Made by a program: the position numbers and the translations under genes. 64,000 nt of DNA from Sporosarcina sp. (lineage in GTDB: Bacteria; Bacillota; Bacilli; Bacillales_A; Planococcaceae), in the NCBI RefSeq assembly GCF_029257255.1, contig NZ_JARICI010000014.1, positions 1 through 64,000 on the forward strand, given 5' to 3'. Below are positions 28,715-37,249 of the stretch, in pieces. The notes under the pieces are model-generated. The model had not been told where the DNA came from. It did no database searches and saw only the letters and a list, made by a program, of their open reading frames with translations. Position 1 is the stretch's first letter. Each line of letters opens with the position of its first letter.

Positions 28715-28752
28715 AAAGCCCTACTTCTACAAACAGAGGTAGGGCTATTTCT
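28715..28752 (+). terminator. Terminator-like hairpin right of the IS
   Basis: AGCCCTACTTCT pairs with AGAGGTAGGGCT and is followed by ATTTCTATT. No intact gene ends just before it except the transposase gene, so it may be the original flank of a lost gene. Confidence 0.6.
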
Positions 28753-28870
28753 ATTGGACGGTTAATCTATGAAGAATCAGTATGGAAAGAAAACAGAGCA
28801 GTTGACATGGTCGATGGTGAAGGAGGAAGTCTGAGAGAAGAAACAACAACCTGCCAAACGGGTGAAAAGT

Positions 28871-29150
28871 ACAGGTACCAGGTCCCCGCACAATTCAGAT
28901 ACAATTCTGACAAGTGAGTGAGGAACGACGGAGAGAGTCTTCTGATCGAGAAATCGGTCGGGAGGCTCTTTTCTGTTTTTTAGAAATGAAATGCAGCTAG
29001 CAAGTTAAGGGCAGGTACCAGGTCCTCACACAATTCAGATACAATTCTGATGAATGAGTGAGGAACGAAGGAGAGGGTCTTCTGATCGAGAAATTGGTCG
29101 GGAGGCTCTTTTCTGTTTTTTTAGAAATGAAATGCAGCTATCAAATTGAG
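28871..29150 (+). repeat. Tandem duplicate (about 140 bp) of a REP-terminator unit
   Basis: Two consecutive units start at about 28872 and 29012. Each contains CAGGTACCAGGTCC, a CACAATTCAGATACAATT box, the spacer GAGTGAGGAACGA, the GATCGAGAAATCGG-type hairpin (28935-28972; 29075-29112) and a shared tail GAAATGAAATGCAGCTA. The units differ at only a few positions, so the duplication looks recent. No gene lies between 28687 and 29497. Confidence 0.8.
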
Positions 29151-29497
29151 CTAGCAAGCCTAGGTTGATATTTTTAATTATAGGAATAAACGTTTCTCCT
29201 AATATTTGTTTTGTTGTTTAATCGAGTTTAATGAGTGAAGAGAGAAATATGATTATCGTGACAGTTATTGAATAATTTATTGATTTGTTGTTACTTATGT
29301 AGTATACGTATAATGAATAAAAGTATATGATTGAAAGAGATTAAATGGAATCGTCTTTTGATTAATAGACAGGGACGGCGTTCATAGGAGAGGATGAAAA
29401 GACAAACCTCTTTGTTTAGTCAGAAGAGATCGCGATTGAAAAACGGAAATAATCCTATTGAATGAAGTTTGATAACTAGGAATTGGGAGTGTGAATA
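29151..29497. other. Intergenic region before the CAP-SLH gene
   Basis: AT-rich DNA without a supported reading frame. I see no clear promoter, although TATACGTATAAT-like text occurs near 29302-29312. Confidence 0.4.
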
Positions 29498-31324
29498 ATG
29501 AAAAGGTTTGTGTTTGTTCCAGTAGTTACTGTATTACTGTACTCTTTGCTGTCCGTGCAAATTGTTTTTGCAAATAATGAAGAAAAGGTTATAAAATTAC
29601 CAGAACTCAATAATACGATGAACCAGGTACAAGATGATGCAATGTGGAAAATGAATGAGTATCGATCGAAGGTAGGATTACCTCTTTTCGATAAAAATAT
29701 CCTTCTTCAAAGAGCAAGCCAATCACATGCGAATTATCTTTATTTAAATAAGGAACTCGGTCATGGTCAAAATGAAAATGGAATTGGCTATACTGGGGTA
29801 AGACCAGGGGACAGAGGCAGATACTTTGGGTATAAAGGGTACAGTTATGCTGAAGGAATTACTTTCGGTGCGCAAACAGGCATCGATGGGATTAATTCAT
29901 TGTTTGACGCCCCTTATCATCGAATTCCAATTATAAGTCCTATCTATACAGAAACGGGAACCGGATATAATCCCAATGGACACTTAGTGGTGAATTATGC
30001 GGACAAAGCAATGACTCCAGTTGTCGCAAAAGAACATGAAGTGGTGACGTATCCATATCCAAACCAAAAAAATACTAAAACGAGCTGGCTGGCTCTGGAA
30101 ACTCCGAATCCGCTTCGTTTTTGGAACATCTCCAATTCATCATTTGCAACAGTGGGCTACCCAATTAGTTATCTTTACTTTGGTAAAGGCGATTTGGTCG
30201 TAGAAAAAGCTGTACTTAAGGATGCATCAGGAAAAGTGATCCCTTCTTATAATGTCACACCAGAGTTGGATCCAAACCATAACTTGCTTTTTATCATTCC
30301 AAAAGAAGAGTTGGAACTGCGTCAAACTTATAATGTAACAGTAGATGCATATGCGAACGTTAAAGGACTTCAAGAAGATATTTCTAGAGAATGGTCATTT
30401 ACCACAATGGAAGAAGTAGACGTTACAGATGTATATTTCATCGCCTATGAAGACGATAGTAATTTAGTAGTAGAATTTAATAATGACAAAGACTTCGATT
30501 ATCAAATAGAGTTAGAAAAAGATGGGAAAGTATTTCTTACAAGTAACAGAGAGAAAGAAATAATAGATGGATATACTTATCAGCATGTCTATCAAACTAT
30601 TCATTATCCTATTACCAATGGAGAATACACACTCAAAGTAACAATCCCAACATTACTAAAAGAATTGATCCTTCCAATTAACATCCAAAAAGATGCGGAT
30701 AAATTTTACGGTCAGGCGGGTGAGTGGAAAGTAAAATTTGACAGACAAGGTAAAAGTACAAAAAAGGTAAATCTTTTATTTAAGGATGTCAAAGAAGGTA
30801 TGGGACATTATGATGGTATCAAGTATATGGTGGACCATAATATTGTCAGCGGATTTGATGGATACTTTTCACCATGGAAATCTGCAAGCCGTGGGCACAT
30901 TGCAAAAATGATTGTCAATGCACGGGGCTTAGAACTCGTCAGCGGGACGGAAATGGAATCAATTATCAGCATCTATGCGGACGTATCGAAAGACCATTCA
31001 TTCGCACCTTACATTGCAACCGCAACAAAGGCAGGAATCTTTAATGGGAGTGCGATTCCAGGAAGCAATAAGAGACAATTTGGCACATCTAAATATACTA
31101 ATCGCGAGCAGATGGCAAGTGTATTAGTACGAGCATATGGCTTAGATTCGTTAGAGATGGATCACGTGTCCATCAATCTTAAAAATGTATCAAGAGATCA
31201 TCAGCCAAACGTTCAAGTATTGGCAAACCTTGGAATTACTGATCAGTTGAAAGATTTTGGACCTAAGAAAGAAATTTCCCGTGCGGCTCTCTCAACATTT
31301 TTATATCGAGTCATGGAAATGTGA
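29498..31324 (+). CDS. CAP-domain protein with Ig-like middle and C-terminal SLH domains
   Basis: The 608-residue protein has a signal peptide (about 1-25), a CAP-like domain (about 38-175, with MNEYRSKVGLPLF, ASQSHANYL and YAEGITFG), and a beta-rich middle. The middle includes an Ig-like fold at about 200-300 ending in REWSFTTME. Two or three SLH domains close the protein (about 425-608, with NIVSGFDGYFSPWKSASRGH and FGTSKYTNREQMASV). This is the reverse order to the CAP-SLH protein at 18301, where SLH comes first. It is a wall-bound surface protein of unknown activity. A GGGAGTGTGAATA leader precedes the ATG, and a terminator of the recurrent family follows 70 bp after the stop. Confidence 0.85.
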   Translation: MKRFVFVPVVTVLLYSLLSVQIVFANNEEKVIKLPELNNTMNQVQDDAMWKMNEYRSKVGLPLFDKNILLQRASQSHANYLYLNKELGHGQNENGIGYTGVRPGDRGRYFGYKGYSYAEGITFGAQTGIDGINSLFDAPYHRIPIISPIYTETGTGYNPNGHLVVNYADKAMTPVVAKEHEVVTYPYPNQKNTKTSWLALETPNPLRFWNISNSSFATVGYPISYLYFGKGDLVVEKAVLKDASGKVIPSYNVTPELDPNHNLLFIIPKEELELRQTYNVTVDAYANVKGLQEDISREWSFTTMEEVDVTDVYFIAYEDDSNLVVEFNNDKDFDYQIELEKDGKVFLTSNREKEIIDGYTYQHVYQTIHYPITNGEYTLKVTIPTLLKELILPINIQKDADKFYGQAGEWKVKFDRQGKSTKKVNLLFKDVKEGMGHYDGIKYMVDHNIVSGFDGYFSPWKSASRGHIAKMIVNARGLELVSGTEMESIISIYADVSKDHSFAPYIATATKAGIFNGSAIPGSNKRQFGTSKYTNREQMASVLVRAYGLDSLEMDHVSINLKNVSRDHQPNVQVLANLGITDQLKDFGPKKEISRAALSTFLYRVMEM

Positions 31325-31394
31325 GAAACGACGCGGTTGCGCTACAAAAACCAAATACTACTAAGATGATTCTCTTTGATAGTGAAACATAGAT

Positions 31395-31430
31395 GAGTCC
31401 TTTGATCGAGTAATCGATCGAGGGCTTTTT
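31395..31430 (+). terminator. Terminator of the recurrent family
   Basis: GAGTCCTTTGATCGA pairs with TCGATCGAGGGCTT and is followed by five Ts. It is homologous to the hairpin behind the S-layer gene, although the preceding REP part is absent or unrecognisable here. Confidence 0.75.
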
Positions 31431-31674
31431 AAGTTTTGACATTCGAGAGCGGATCCTATTTTGTTGGAAAATATAGTAATTATAAGAAACTATTTTCTTT
31501 ATTATTAAAAGGTAGTTAGTAAAATTCGGGATTTTAAATTTAACTTTTTTGGCTATCATGATAATATATCTAAAAATAAGTTTTAATCCGCTATAAGACT
31601 GAAAAACCATTTTAAAAACCATCATTTACCGGTATATAAAGATAGTTCACAAGTCAAAATTCATTTTTACTGTT
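31431..31674. other. AT-rich intergenic region
   Basis: A 104-codon minus-strand frame covers 31311-31625 but starts without a ribosome binding site and has the biased composition of AT-rich non-coding DNA. I see nothing else before the comM promoter. Confidence 0.4.
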
Positions 31675-31703
31675 TTGACGTTCCCATTGTATCTTCTTAT
31701 GAT
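31675..31703 (+). promoter_or_regulatory. Sigma-A promoter of the comM-RAYT operon
   Basis: TTGACG (31675-31680) and TATGAT (31698-31703) are separated by 17 bp, 31 bp before the ATG. It is a good vegetative promoter, so the pair should be expressed outside competence. Confidence 0.7.
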
Positions 31704-31733
31704 GAATGTACCATAAGAATCGGATGTGATTAC

Positions 31734-33272
31734 ATGTCTTCATCGGTAATGAGTGTAGGCTTACAGGGTCTTAAAGGAGAACGGATTCGTGTAGAGGCTG
31801 ATGTACGCGTGGATAAAGAGCAGTGTGTCATCATAGGGTTACCTGATCTGAGTATTAAAGAGTCAAAGGAGCGAGTGTTGAGTTGTCTGCATCAAATGAA
31901 TTTTGATTTGTCGATGAAAAAGGTCACGATTCACCTCTCGCCTGCAGATATGCGGAAAAGCGGCACGGGATTCGACGGAGCGATGCTGCTGGCAGTTTAT
32001 CAAGAGCTGTCGGACGAGCCGTTGCTGCTCACGGATGATATATGTATTATTGCTTCACTTTCACTGCATGGTGAATTGGTGCCGTTTCACGGGATATTGC
32101 CAGCAATTCAACAGGCGCTGAAGCTCGGGTTTAAATGCATTTATCTTCCGCCGGTTGATGTTTCGTTTCTTCACTATACAAAAGGAGTGGAATTGATTCC
32201 GTTGCCGACTGTGAAAACATTGATTGACCATCTTCGCGGCCAGACATCCTTACTGATTGAATCTTCTTTGAGCCCACTAATTGAGGAAGCAGGGTCACAG
32301 GAGGAGATGCCAGAAATAGAATTTTCCACTATTCGCGGTCAGCAGCAGGCAAAACGTGCATTGGAGATTGCAGCGGCTGGAGGTCATCATACGCTGCTGG
32401 TTGGTCCGCCAGGTTGCGGGAAGAGTATGCTTGCAAGTGCATTTTCTTCAATTCTGCCTGATATGACTCAAGAAGACGCGCTTGAAGTTTACAGTCTCTT
32501 TCATCTTGCCCGGGAGAAGCAAGGACTGTCGTTGCGGCCACCGTATCGCCAGCCGCATCATTCCTCTTCTGCCATTTCATTGATTGGAGGTGGAACGTAT
32601 CCTAAGCCCGGAGAAATCTCTTTGGCACACCACGGCATTCTGTTTTTGGACGAGCTGGGCGAGTTTTCCCGTAAGACGCTTGATATGCTGCGGCAGCCTA
32701 TGGAAAGGGGCGAGGTGACGATCAGCCGGGTGAAGCAAACGGTCAGCTATCCTTCTTCTTTTCTATTCATTGCAGCGACGAATCCCTGCCCGTGTGGATA
32801 TTTTGGTTCTCATGAACGCTATTGTACCTGCTCACCAAAACAAGTCCGCAACTATCAGCTGAAAGTGTCTGGACCGATTCTTGACCGCCTGGACTTTGTG
32901 CTGTCACTGAAAAGCAGCGGCCTGCAGGAAAATGCATCATTGGAAACTTCTGCCGATATTAAAGAAAGAGTGCGCGGAGCAAGATTGTTACAGAAGGAAC
33001 GCTATGGCAGGCACTTTCTAAACGGCTCTGTTTCTTTTCAGCTGTTGGATAGCCTGGCAGAGATGTCTTCGGATCAGAGGAAATTGGTCAGCAATGTATG
33101 TTTTTCACAGAAGTGGAGCAACCGAACGCAGGTAAAGTTAATCCGCATTGCAAGAACGCTTTCAGATCTGCAGGGAAGCAGAGAAATGACTGATTCAGCT
33201 ATTGCTGAAGCAATCAGCTGGAAGCGGATGCCGACCGGGCTTCAGGAACAAGTTTTTTCAGGAGGTGAATGA
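31734..33272 (+). CDS. comM: YifB/ComM family Mg-chelatase-like AAA+ ATPase
   Basis: The 512-residue protein has the full ComM layout: an N-terminal Lon-protease-like fold (about 5-170), then a Mg-chelatase-type AAA+ module. Walker A is GPPGCGKS (224-231), Walker B is GILFLDELGE (301-310) and the sensor region is AATNPCPCG (348-356). The zinc-like loop has CTCSPKQVRNY, and the C-terminal helical domain has SNRTQVKLIRIARTLSDL. Gram-negative ComM is a hexameric branch-migration helicase in natural transformation; its role in Bacillota is unproven. The stop codon overlaps the ATG of the RAYT gene (ATGA), and the AGGAGGTG site for that gene lies inside this one. Three broken comM-like copies lie elsewhere in the window. 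Confidence 0.92.
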   Translation: MSSSVMSVGLQGLKGERIRVEADVRVDKEQCVIIGLPDLSIKESKERVLSCLHQMNFDLSMKKVTIHLSPADMRKSGTGFDGAMLLAVYQELSDEPLLLTDDICIIASLSLHGELVPFHGILPAIQQALKLGFKCIYLPPVDVSFLHYTKGVELIPLPTVKTLIDHLRGQTSLLIESSLSPLIEEAGSQEEMPEIEFSTIRGQQQAKRALEIAAAGGHHTLLVGPPGCGKSMLASAFSSILPDMTQEDALEVYSLFHLAREKQGLSLRPPYRQPHHSSSAISLIGGGTYPKPGEISLAHHGILFLDELGEFSRKTLDMLRQPMERGEVTISRVKQTVSYPSSFLFIAATNPCPCGYFGSHERYCTCSPKQVRNYQLKVSGPILDRLDFVLSLKSSGLQENASLETSADIKERVRGARLLQKERYGRHFLNGSVSFQLLDSLAEMSSDQRKLVSNVCFSQKWSNRTQVKLIRIARTLSDLQGSREMTDSAIAEAISWKRMPTGLQEQVFSGGE

Positions 33273-33877
33273 AATTGCCGAGAAGAAAGCGTGATTGGCG
33301 GCCGAATGTATACTACCACGTTGTTATGCGTGGCAATAATCGACATTATATATTTAAGACGGATGAGGATATGTATCACTTAATACGTATCATCAGCCAG
33401 GCTTTACAAGATTTCCGCTTTTCCGTCGCAGCATTTTGTATCATGTCTAATCATTATCATCTTCTTATTCAATCAGAAGATGAACTGGCAAGAATTATGC
33501 GGCAGATCAACCGAAGATACAGTGATTACTATTGCAAACGCTATCGCTATGTCGGAACTATCTATCAGCAGCGCTATTTTTCCAAATCAGCTGAAGATCC
33601 ACACAGCCTTCTCTATATCAGCCGCTACATCCACAGAAATCCTATTGAAACAAATACCCCTATGGTAACAGACCTTGCTGACTATTACTTCAGTTCATTT
33701 CCCGTATATGCCCAAAAGCGCCCAGCAACAGATTTACCTTTTCTTAAAACAGGTATGCTTCCTGAGCTACTTCCTCCGCCAATGGAGAAGTCAGCAGATG
33801 CCTATGTGAAATTTTGTATGGATGAGCAAGTTGATGGGATTTTTGGGGATGAATTTTGTGGCAGGCAGTTGGAATAG
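33269..33877 (+). CDS. REP-associated tyrosine transposase (RAYT, IS200-like Y1 family)
   Basis: The 202-residue protein has the TnpA_REP pattern: RPNVYYHVVMRGNNRHYIF at the start, the metal-binding HUH motif NHYHLLIQ (His62-Tyr63-His64), and a helix with YISRYIHRNPIETNT (about 116-130). This region holds the conserved NP(V/I) block near the catalytic tyrosine. RAYTs are single-copy HUH endonucleases that nick and rejoin REP hairpins as single strands. Here REP-like repeats are numerous within 30 kb, and one in inverted orientation starts 4 bp after the stop. The 4-bp overlap with comM implies coupled translation. No IS ends are visible, as usual for RAYTs. The exact catalytic tyrosine was not assigned. 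Confidence 0.88.
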   Translation: MKLPRRKRDWRPNVYYHVVMRGNNRHYIFKTDEDMYHLIRIISQALQDFRFSVAAFCIMSNHYHLLIQSEDELARIMRQINRRYSDYYCKRYRYVGTIYQQRYFSKSAEDPHSLLYISRYIHRNPIETNTPMVTDLADYYFSSFPVYAQKRPATDLPFLKTGMLPELLPPPMEKSADAYVKFCMDEQVDGIFGDEFCGRQLE

Positions 33878-33880
33878 ATG

Positions 33881-33905
33881 CCGAATTGTACGGGGACCTG
33901 GTACT
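33881..33905 (-). repeat. REP-like element directly after the RAYT gene
   Basis: On the minus strand it reads GTACCAGGTCCCCGTACAAT, matching the first half of the REP family in reverse orientation. It begins 4 bp after the transposase stop codon. Confidence 0.65.
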
Positions 33906-33986
33906 CCATTCAAATTAGGGTAGACAAATAATATTTTTCAAGTAGTATGAACAGTATGTATGAACTATAAAAGGAGAGAAACTAAT

Positions 33987-35021
33987 ATGAGGAAAATACT
34001 ATTACTACTTTATTCAGCAGTAATTACTATCGCACTAGTAGTTACATCATCCATACCTGTTTCTGCTGTTGAGCGTTCACAAGACAATGTATTTAGTGAT
34101 GTAACAGAATACAATTTTTATTATGATATCATCAATAATATGGCCAGTAAAGGTATCATTAATGGCTATCAAGATGGAACGTTTAAGCCGCACGTAAAAA
34201 TTACACGTAAACATGCGGCAGCATTGATTAGTCGGTTACAAGGAGATTCGTTGCCAACTACCTATGAATTCTATGAATTTAAAGATATGCCGAAAAGTAA
34301 TCCAAGCTTTGATGATGTGAAAAAGTTACAGCAAGCTGGTTTATTTATGCCAGACAGTAGGGGAAACTTTAATCCGAATAAAGCATTAACAAGAGCAGAA
34401 ATGGCAAGAATTTTAGTGGTTGCTTTCGATTTAAAAGTGAAAGCGAAATACGACTTTAAAGATGTACCTCCAAGCCATCCTTATAAGGATGATATTCGGG
34501 CTTTGTATTCCAATGGTGTAACAACTGGAGATAAAGGTAATTTTAAGCCGGAAGAAGATCTATCTAGGGAACACTATGCTGTATTTATGCACAGAGCGAT
34601 GAACTTAGATATTAACCATATAGCCAGACCCATTTGGATAAATCCGGTTAGTTACCATGATATCCCGGCCGAAGATGTACCAAGACCACCGGGATATGTG
34701 GCGAAAGTACATGAGAAAAATAATAAGGAACAACTTTATAAGCTAGTAAATGCCATGTTAAAAGAAAAGAAATTGGGTGGATATGTTACAGGAATGGGTT
34801 TACGCGGAACAATGGGTGTTGATGACGATAATCAACAGTTTTTTGAAAATAGGGCAAAGATGATAAACGTAACTTCAGAAGAATTTGTTAAGATACTAGA
34901 CTGGACCATTAAAACAGGGGAAATATATGATGGCACATTATTCTTTATTTATTACGATTATATTAGTGGAGGATTTAAAATGGCGGGTGCTAACAATATA
35001 AAGGAAGTTACAGGTAAATAG
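33987..35021 (+). CDS. Secreted protein with three SLH domains and a unique C-terminal domain
   Basis: The 344-residue protein has a signal peptide (about 1-28, cut near VSA-VER). Three SLH domains follow (about 35-90, 95-155, 158-215), with INGYQDGTFKPHVKITRK, NPNKALTRAEMARILV and FKPEEDLSREHYAVF. A C-terminal domain of about 115 residues (about 230-344) has no family I recognise. That domain looks faintly like the broken reading frame at 35253-35518 (pattern (E/D)(E/D)F, then I--G-, then YGIS/YDYIS), so a second copy may once have followed. The ATG at 33987 has an AAAAGGAGAGAAACTAAT leader. A terminator of the recurrent family lies 76 bp after the stop. Confidence 0.85.
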   Translation: MRKILLLLYSAVITIALVVTSSIPVSAVERSQDNVFSDVTEYNFYYDIINNMASKGIINGYQDGTFKPHVKITRKHAAALISRLQGDSLPTTYEFYEFKDMPKSNPSFDDVKKLQQAGLFMPDSRGNFNPNKALTRAEMARILVVAFDLKVKAKYDFKDVPPSHPYKDDIRALYSNGVTTGDKGNFKPEEDLSREHYAVFMHRAMNLDINHIARPIWINPVSYHDIPAEDVPRPPGYVAKVHEKNNKEQLYKLVNAMLKEKKLGGYVTGMGLRGTMGVDDDNQQFFENRAKMINVTSEEFVKILDWTIKTGEIYDGTLFFIYYDYISGGFKMAGANNIKEVTGK

Positions 35022-35061
35022 TTCGGCCAATTGAGTGGGGAATTTGAGCTGTTTAGCGGAA

Positions 35062-35137
35062 CTAGTACAAGATCCAGCACAATTAAAAAACTAGCATGAG
35101 TCTTCTGATCGAGAAATCGGTCAGGAGTCTTTTTTTC
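35062..35137 (+). terminator. REP remnant plus terminator of the recurrent family
   Basis: ACAAGATCCAGCACAATTAA is a diverged REP half. The hairpin at 35098-35137 pairs GAGTCTTCTGATCG with CGGTCAGGAGTCT and is followed by seven Ts. It ends the SLH gene at 33987. Confidence 0.8.
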
Positions 35138-35159
35138 ATTTGTTACTAAATACCGAATA

Positions 35160-35185
35160 CACCAGGTCCTCTCGCAATTAAATAT
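35160..35185 (+). repeat. Diverged REP-like element
   Basis: CACCAGGTCCTCTCGCAATT matches the start of the REP family; the second half (AAATATACTATC) is degraded. Confidence 0.45.
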
Positions 35186-35252
35186 ACTATCTAAAAAAAA
35201 CGAAAAGAAGGAAAATTTGAATACAAAGTAGTTTATAAAATTACTATTTTAG

Positions 35253-35518
35253 TTAGAGCACAGCTTTTACAACGTCGGTACCTTCATTAAAACAGGTTAC
35301 GAATTCTCATTCTTCGAAACGAACAAAACCGGAGTGCGGTCGGTAATATGTTAAAAGCTCACAAATCAGGAATGTCGCTCGACGATTTCATAGCAGATGC
35401 TAACAATGCTATAGAATCTGGAAAAGTCGTATTTGCAAGAGACCACTCTTACGGAATATCCATCAAATACGGAACTTACAACGCGAAGCCATTTCCAATC
35501 ATCCTGATGATACACTGA
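35253..35518 (+). pseudogene. Remnant of a surface-protein domain
   Basis: Two adjoining frames look protein-like but are out of register. The first ends LEHSFYNVGTFIKTGYEFSF... at about 35344, and the second (35348-35518) begins MLKAHKSGMSLDDFIADANN and ends FPIILMIH. There is no ribosome binding site before the second frame. The pattern resembles the C-terminal domain of the SLH protein just upstream, so I read it as the decayed 3' end of a duplicated gene. It is bracketed by REP-like elements. Confidence 0.45.
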
Positions 35519-35520
35519 AT

Positions 35521-35556
35521 GCAGGCACCGCGTTCCCACACAATTAGGACCTGGTG
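35521..35556. repeat. Palindromic pair of REP halves
   Basis: GGCACCGCGTTCCCACACAA is followed at once by TTAGGACCTGGTG, the reverse complement of the family start CACCAGGTCC. Together they form a short inverted pair like a REP doublet. Confidence 0.6.
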
Positions 35557-35681
35557 TTTGATTTGACGACAGTATAAGGCAATAGTTTCTGAATAGGAGC
35601 CGTTCCAGTTGTTGATTTTTTGAAAAAAGGAGTTCTTATTACCCATATCTGTGGTATGATAAGTAAAAAGGAGTGAGTTTT

Positions 35682-36983
35682 ATGTATAAGCGATTATTAC
35701 TATCCATGATTACTTTGTTTGCACTAGCTCTGCTTATTGTCCCAACAGTAAATGCGGCATCGTTTAAGGATGTACCCTACAACCATAGTAATTATGGGAA
35801 CATCAATTATTTAGTTGACTTGCAGATTATTAAAGGATATGAGGACGGAACATTCGGCCCTAATAATCCGGTAACTAACCGGCAGGCTGCTGTGATGTTG
35901 GTGCGTGCGCTGGGATTGACTGAAGGGGCAACGGTTCATCCGGGGTATCAGGACGTACCTGAAAAAGATGGAGCGTACAGGGAAATAGCGATTGCCGCAA
36001 ATGCTGGACTATTTCCTGTAGGCGGGCACTTTAATCCCGGCAGTTATATTACCCGGGAATCAATGGCACGGGCTTTGACGAATGCATTTGATCTGAAAGG
36101 AAATAAAAAAACAGACTTTACGGATGTAACTGCTTCATATTGGGCATACGCATACATAGACAGTTTAGCGGCAAATCAGATTACTACAGGCTTCAGTGAC
36201 GGTTCTTTTAAGCCGAAGCAGTCTGTAACACGTTCACATTTCGCATCATTCTTAGTCCGCGCAATAGACCCGTCCAAGAGACCGGGAGAAGTCAATAAGC
36301 CGCTTGTCTGGTCAGGCAACTGGGAAAGAACTATACACAATGAAAAGGGATATCTTACAATTGAAAGTGTTCGTAATAACTCCTTTGAATTTTCTTTGAC
36401 TGCTAGCAGTGGAACAAGAGCAGGTTTTATCGAAGGAAAAGCATTGATTTCCGGTAATAAAGCGAAATTCTCTACGACTGAATACGGTGAGTTGTGTAAG
36501 CTGGAGATGACACTTTCAGAACAAAAATTACAGATTACACAAAGTCCGGGCTGTTCTATTCATGGTGGGGCAGGAGTATCATTCGGCGGCGAATATCTAA
36601 ATGATACTGAAATTTCGAAATTCCCGCCAAAAGACCTGAGCTCTCTTGAAATTGTATCGTCTGATTTAGATATGAAAATAAAGAGACTAACTGGTGAAGA
36701 TTATGCCGTAATTGTAGAAAGTATGCACATTGTAAGCGGTGATTATAACATAGGTGATATCTGGGGGAAGCAAGGGTTTTTACGTGGCATGTATTGGGAT
36801 GTAAACAGCGTAATCGGATGGAACCCGAAAGGCCATTTATATGTGGCAACTGTTGTAGGGGATATGAGAATTAAGTTTTATACTGATGATCCGTCATACA
36901 AGAATTCTATCCCTGGTTTTATCCAGGATTGGTATGAAAGTTTTGAAGATTATTCGATAGAAAATGTGTATAAACATCTTTAA
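35682..36983 (+). CDS. Secreted protein with three SLH domains and a beta-rich C-terminal half
   Basis: The 433-residue protein has a signal peptide (about 1-25, NAA-SFK). The three SLH domains (about 26-85, 88-145, 148-205) show IKGYEDGTFGPNNPVTNRQ, FNPGSYITRESMARAL and TTGFSDGSFKPKQSVTRSH. The C-terminal half (about 215-433) is beta-rich with two cysteines (in GELCKLEM and SPGCSIHG), suggesting a disulfide. No family was recognised for it. The frame also opens with GTG three codons earlier, but the ATG at 35682 has the better spaced AAAAAGGAGTGAGTTTT leader. An extended -10 (TGGTATGAT) lies at 35653-35660. A REP-terminator unit follows the stop. Confidence 0.85.
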   Translation: MYKRLLLSMITLFALALLIVPTVNAASFKDVPYNHSNYGNINYLVDLQIIKGYEDGTFGPNNPVTNRQAAVMLVRALGLTEGATVHPGYQDVPEKDGAYREIAIAANAGLFPVGGHFNPGSYITRESMARALTNAFDLKGNKKTDFTDVTASYWAYAYIDSLAANQITTGFSDGSFKPKQSVTRSHFASFLVRAIDPSKRPGEVNKPLVWSGNWERTIHNEKGYLTIESVRNNSFEFSLTASSGTRAGFIEGKALISGNKAKFSTTEYGELCKLEMTLSEQKLQITQSPGCSIHGGAGVSFGGEYLNDTEISKFPPKDLSSLEIVSSDLDMKIKRLTGEDYAVIVESMHIVSGDYNIGDIWGKQGFLRGMYWDVNSVIGWNPKGHLYVATVVGDMRIKFYTDDPSYKNSIPGFIQDWYESFEDYSIENVYKHL

Positions 36984-36998
36984 TCAAGATGTATGTAA

Positions 36999-37103
36999 AA
37001 CACCACCTGGCTGCCAAACAATTTAAATTCAATTCTTAAAACGGAGCTTGGGACGAAATAAAGGGCCTTTTGATCGGGAAATTGATCAAGAGGCTCTTTT
37101 TCT
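36999..37103 (+). repeat. REP-terminator unit
   Basis: ACACCACCTGGCTGCCAAAC and AATTTAAATTCAATTCTTAA form a diverged REP. It continues into the hairpin GGGCCTTTTGATCGGG paired with TTGATCAAGAGGCTCT plus five Ts (37062-37103). It provides the terminator of the preceding SLH gene. Confidence 0.7.
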
Positions 37104-37249
37104 GTTTGTTAAATTATGTTCGTGCTGATACCAAGTACTAAGTGAATTATTACTGATAGCTACGGCTATATACTTACCAATATAAATGCGGATACGCTGA
37201 AAATATGATACGATAACCCCTATTACAATGATAGAAAGGATTGATTAAT

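Noticed and set aside
31311..31625. 104-codon minus-strand reading frame
   Set aside because: AT-rich composition, no ribosome binding site, and it overlaps the terminator of the CAP-SLH gene.
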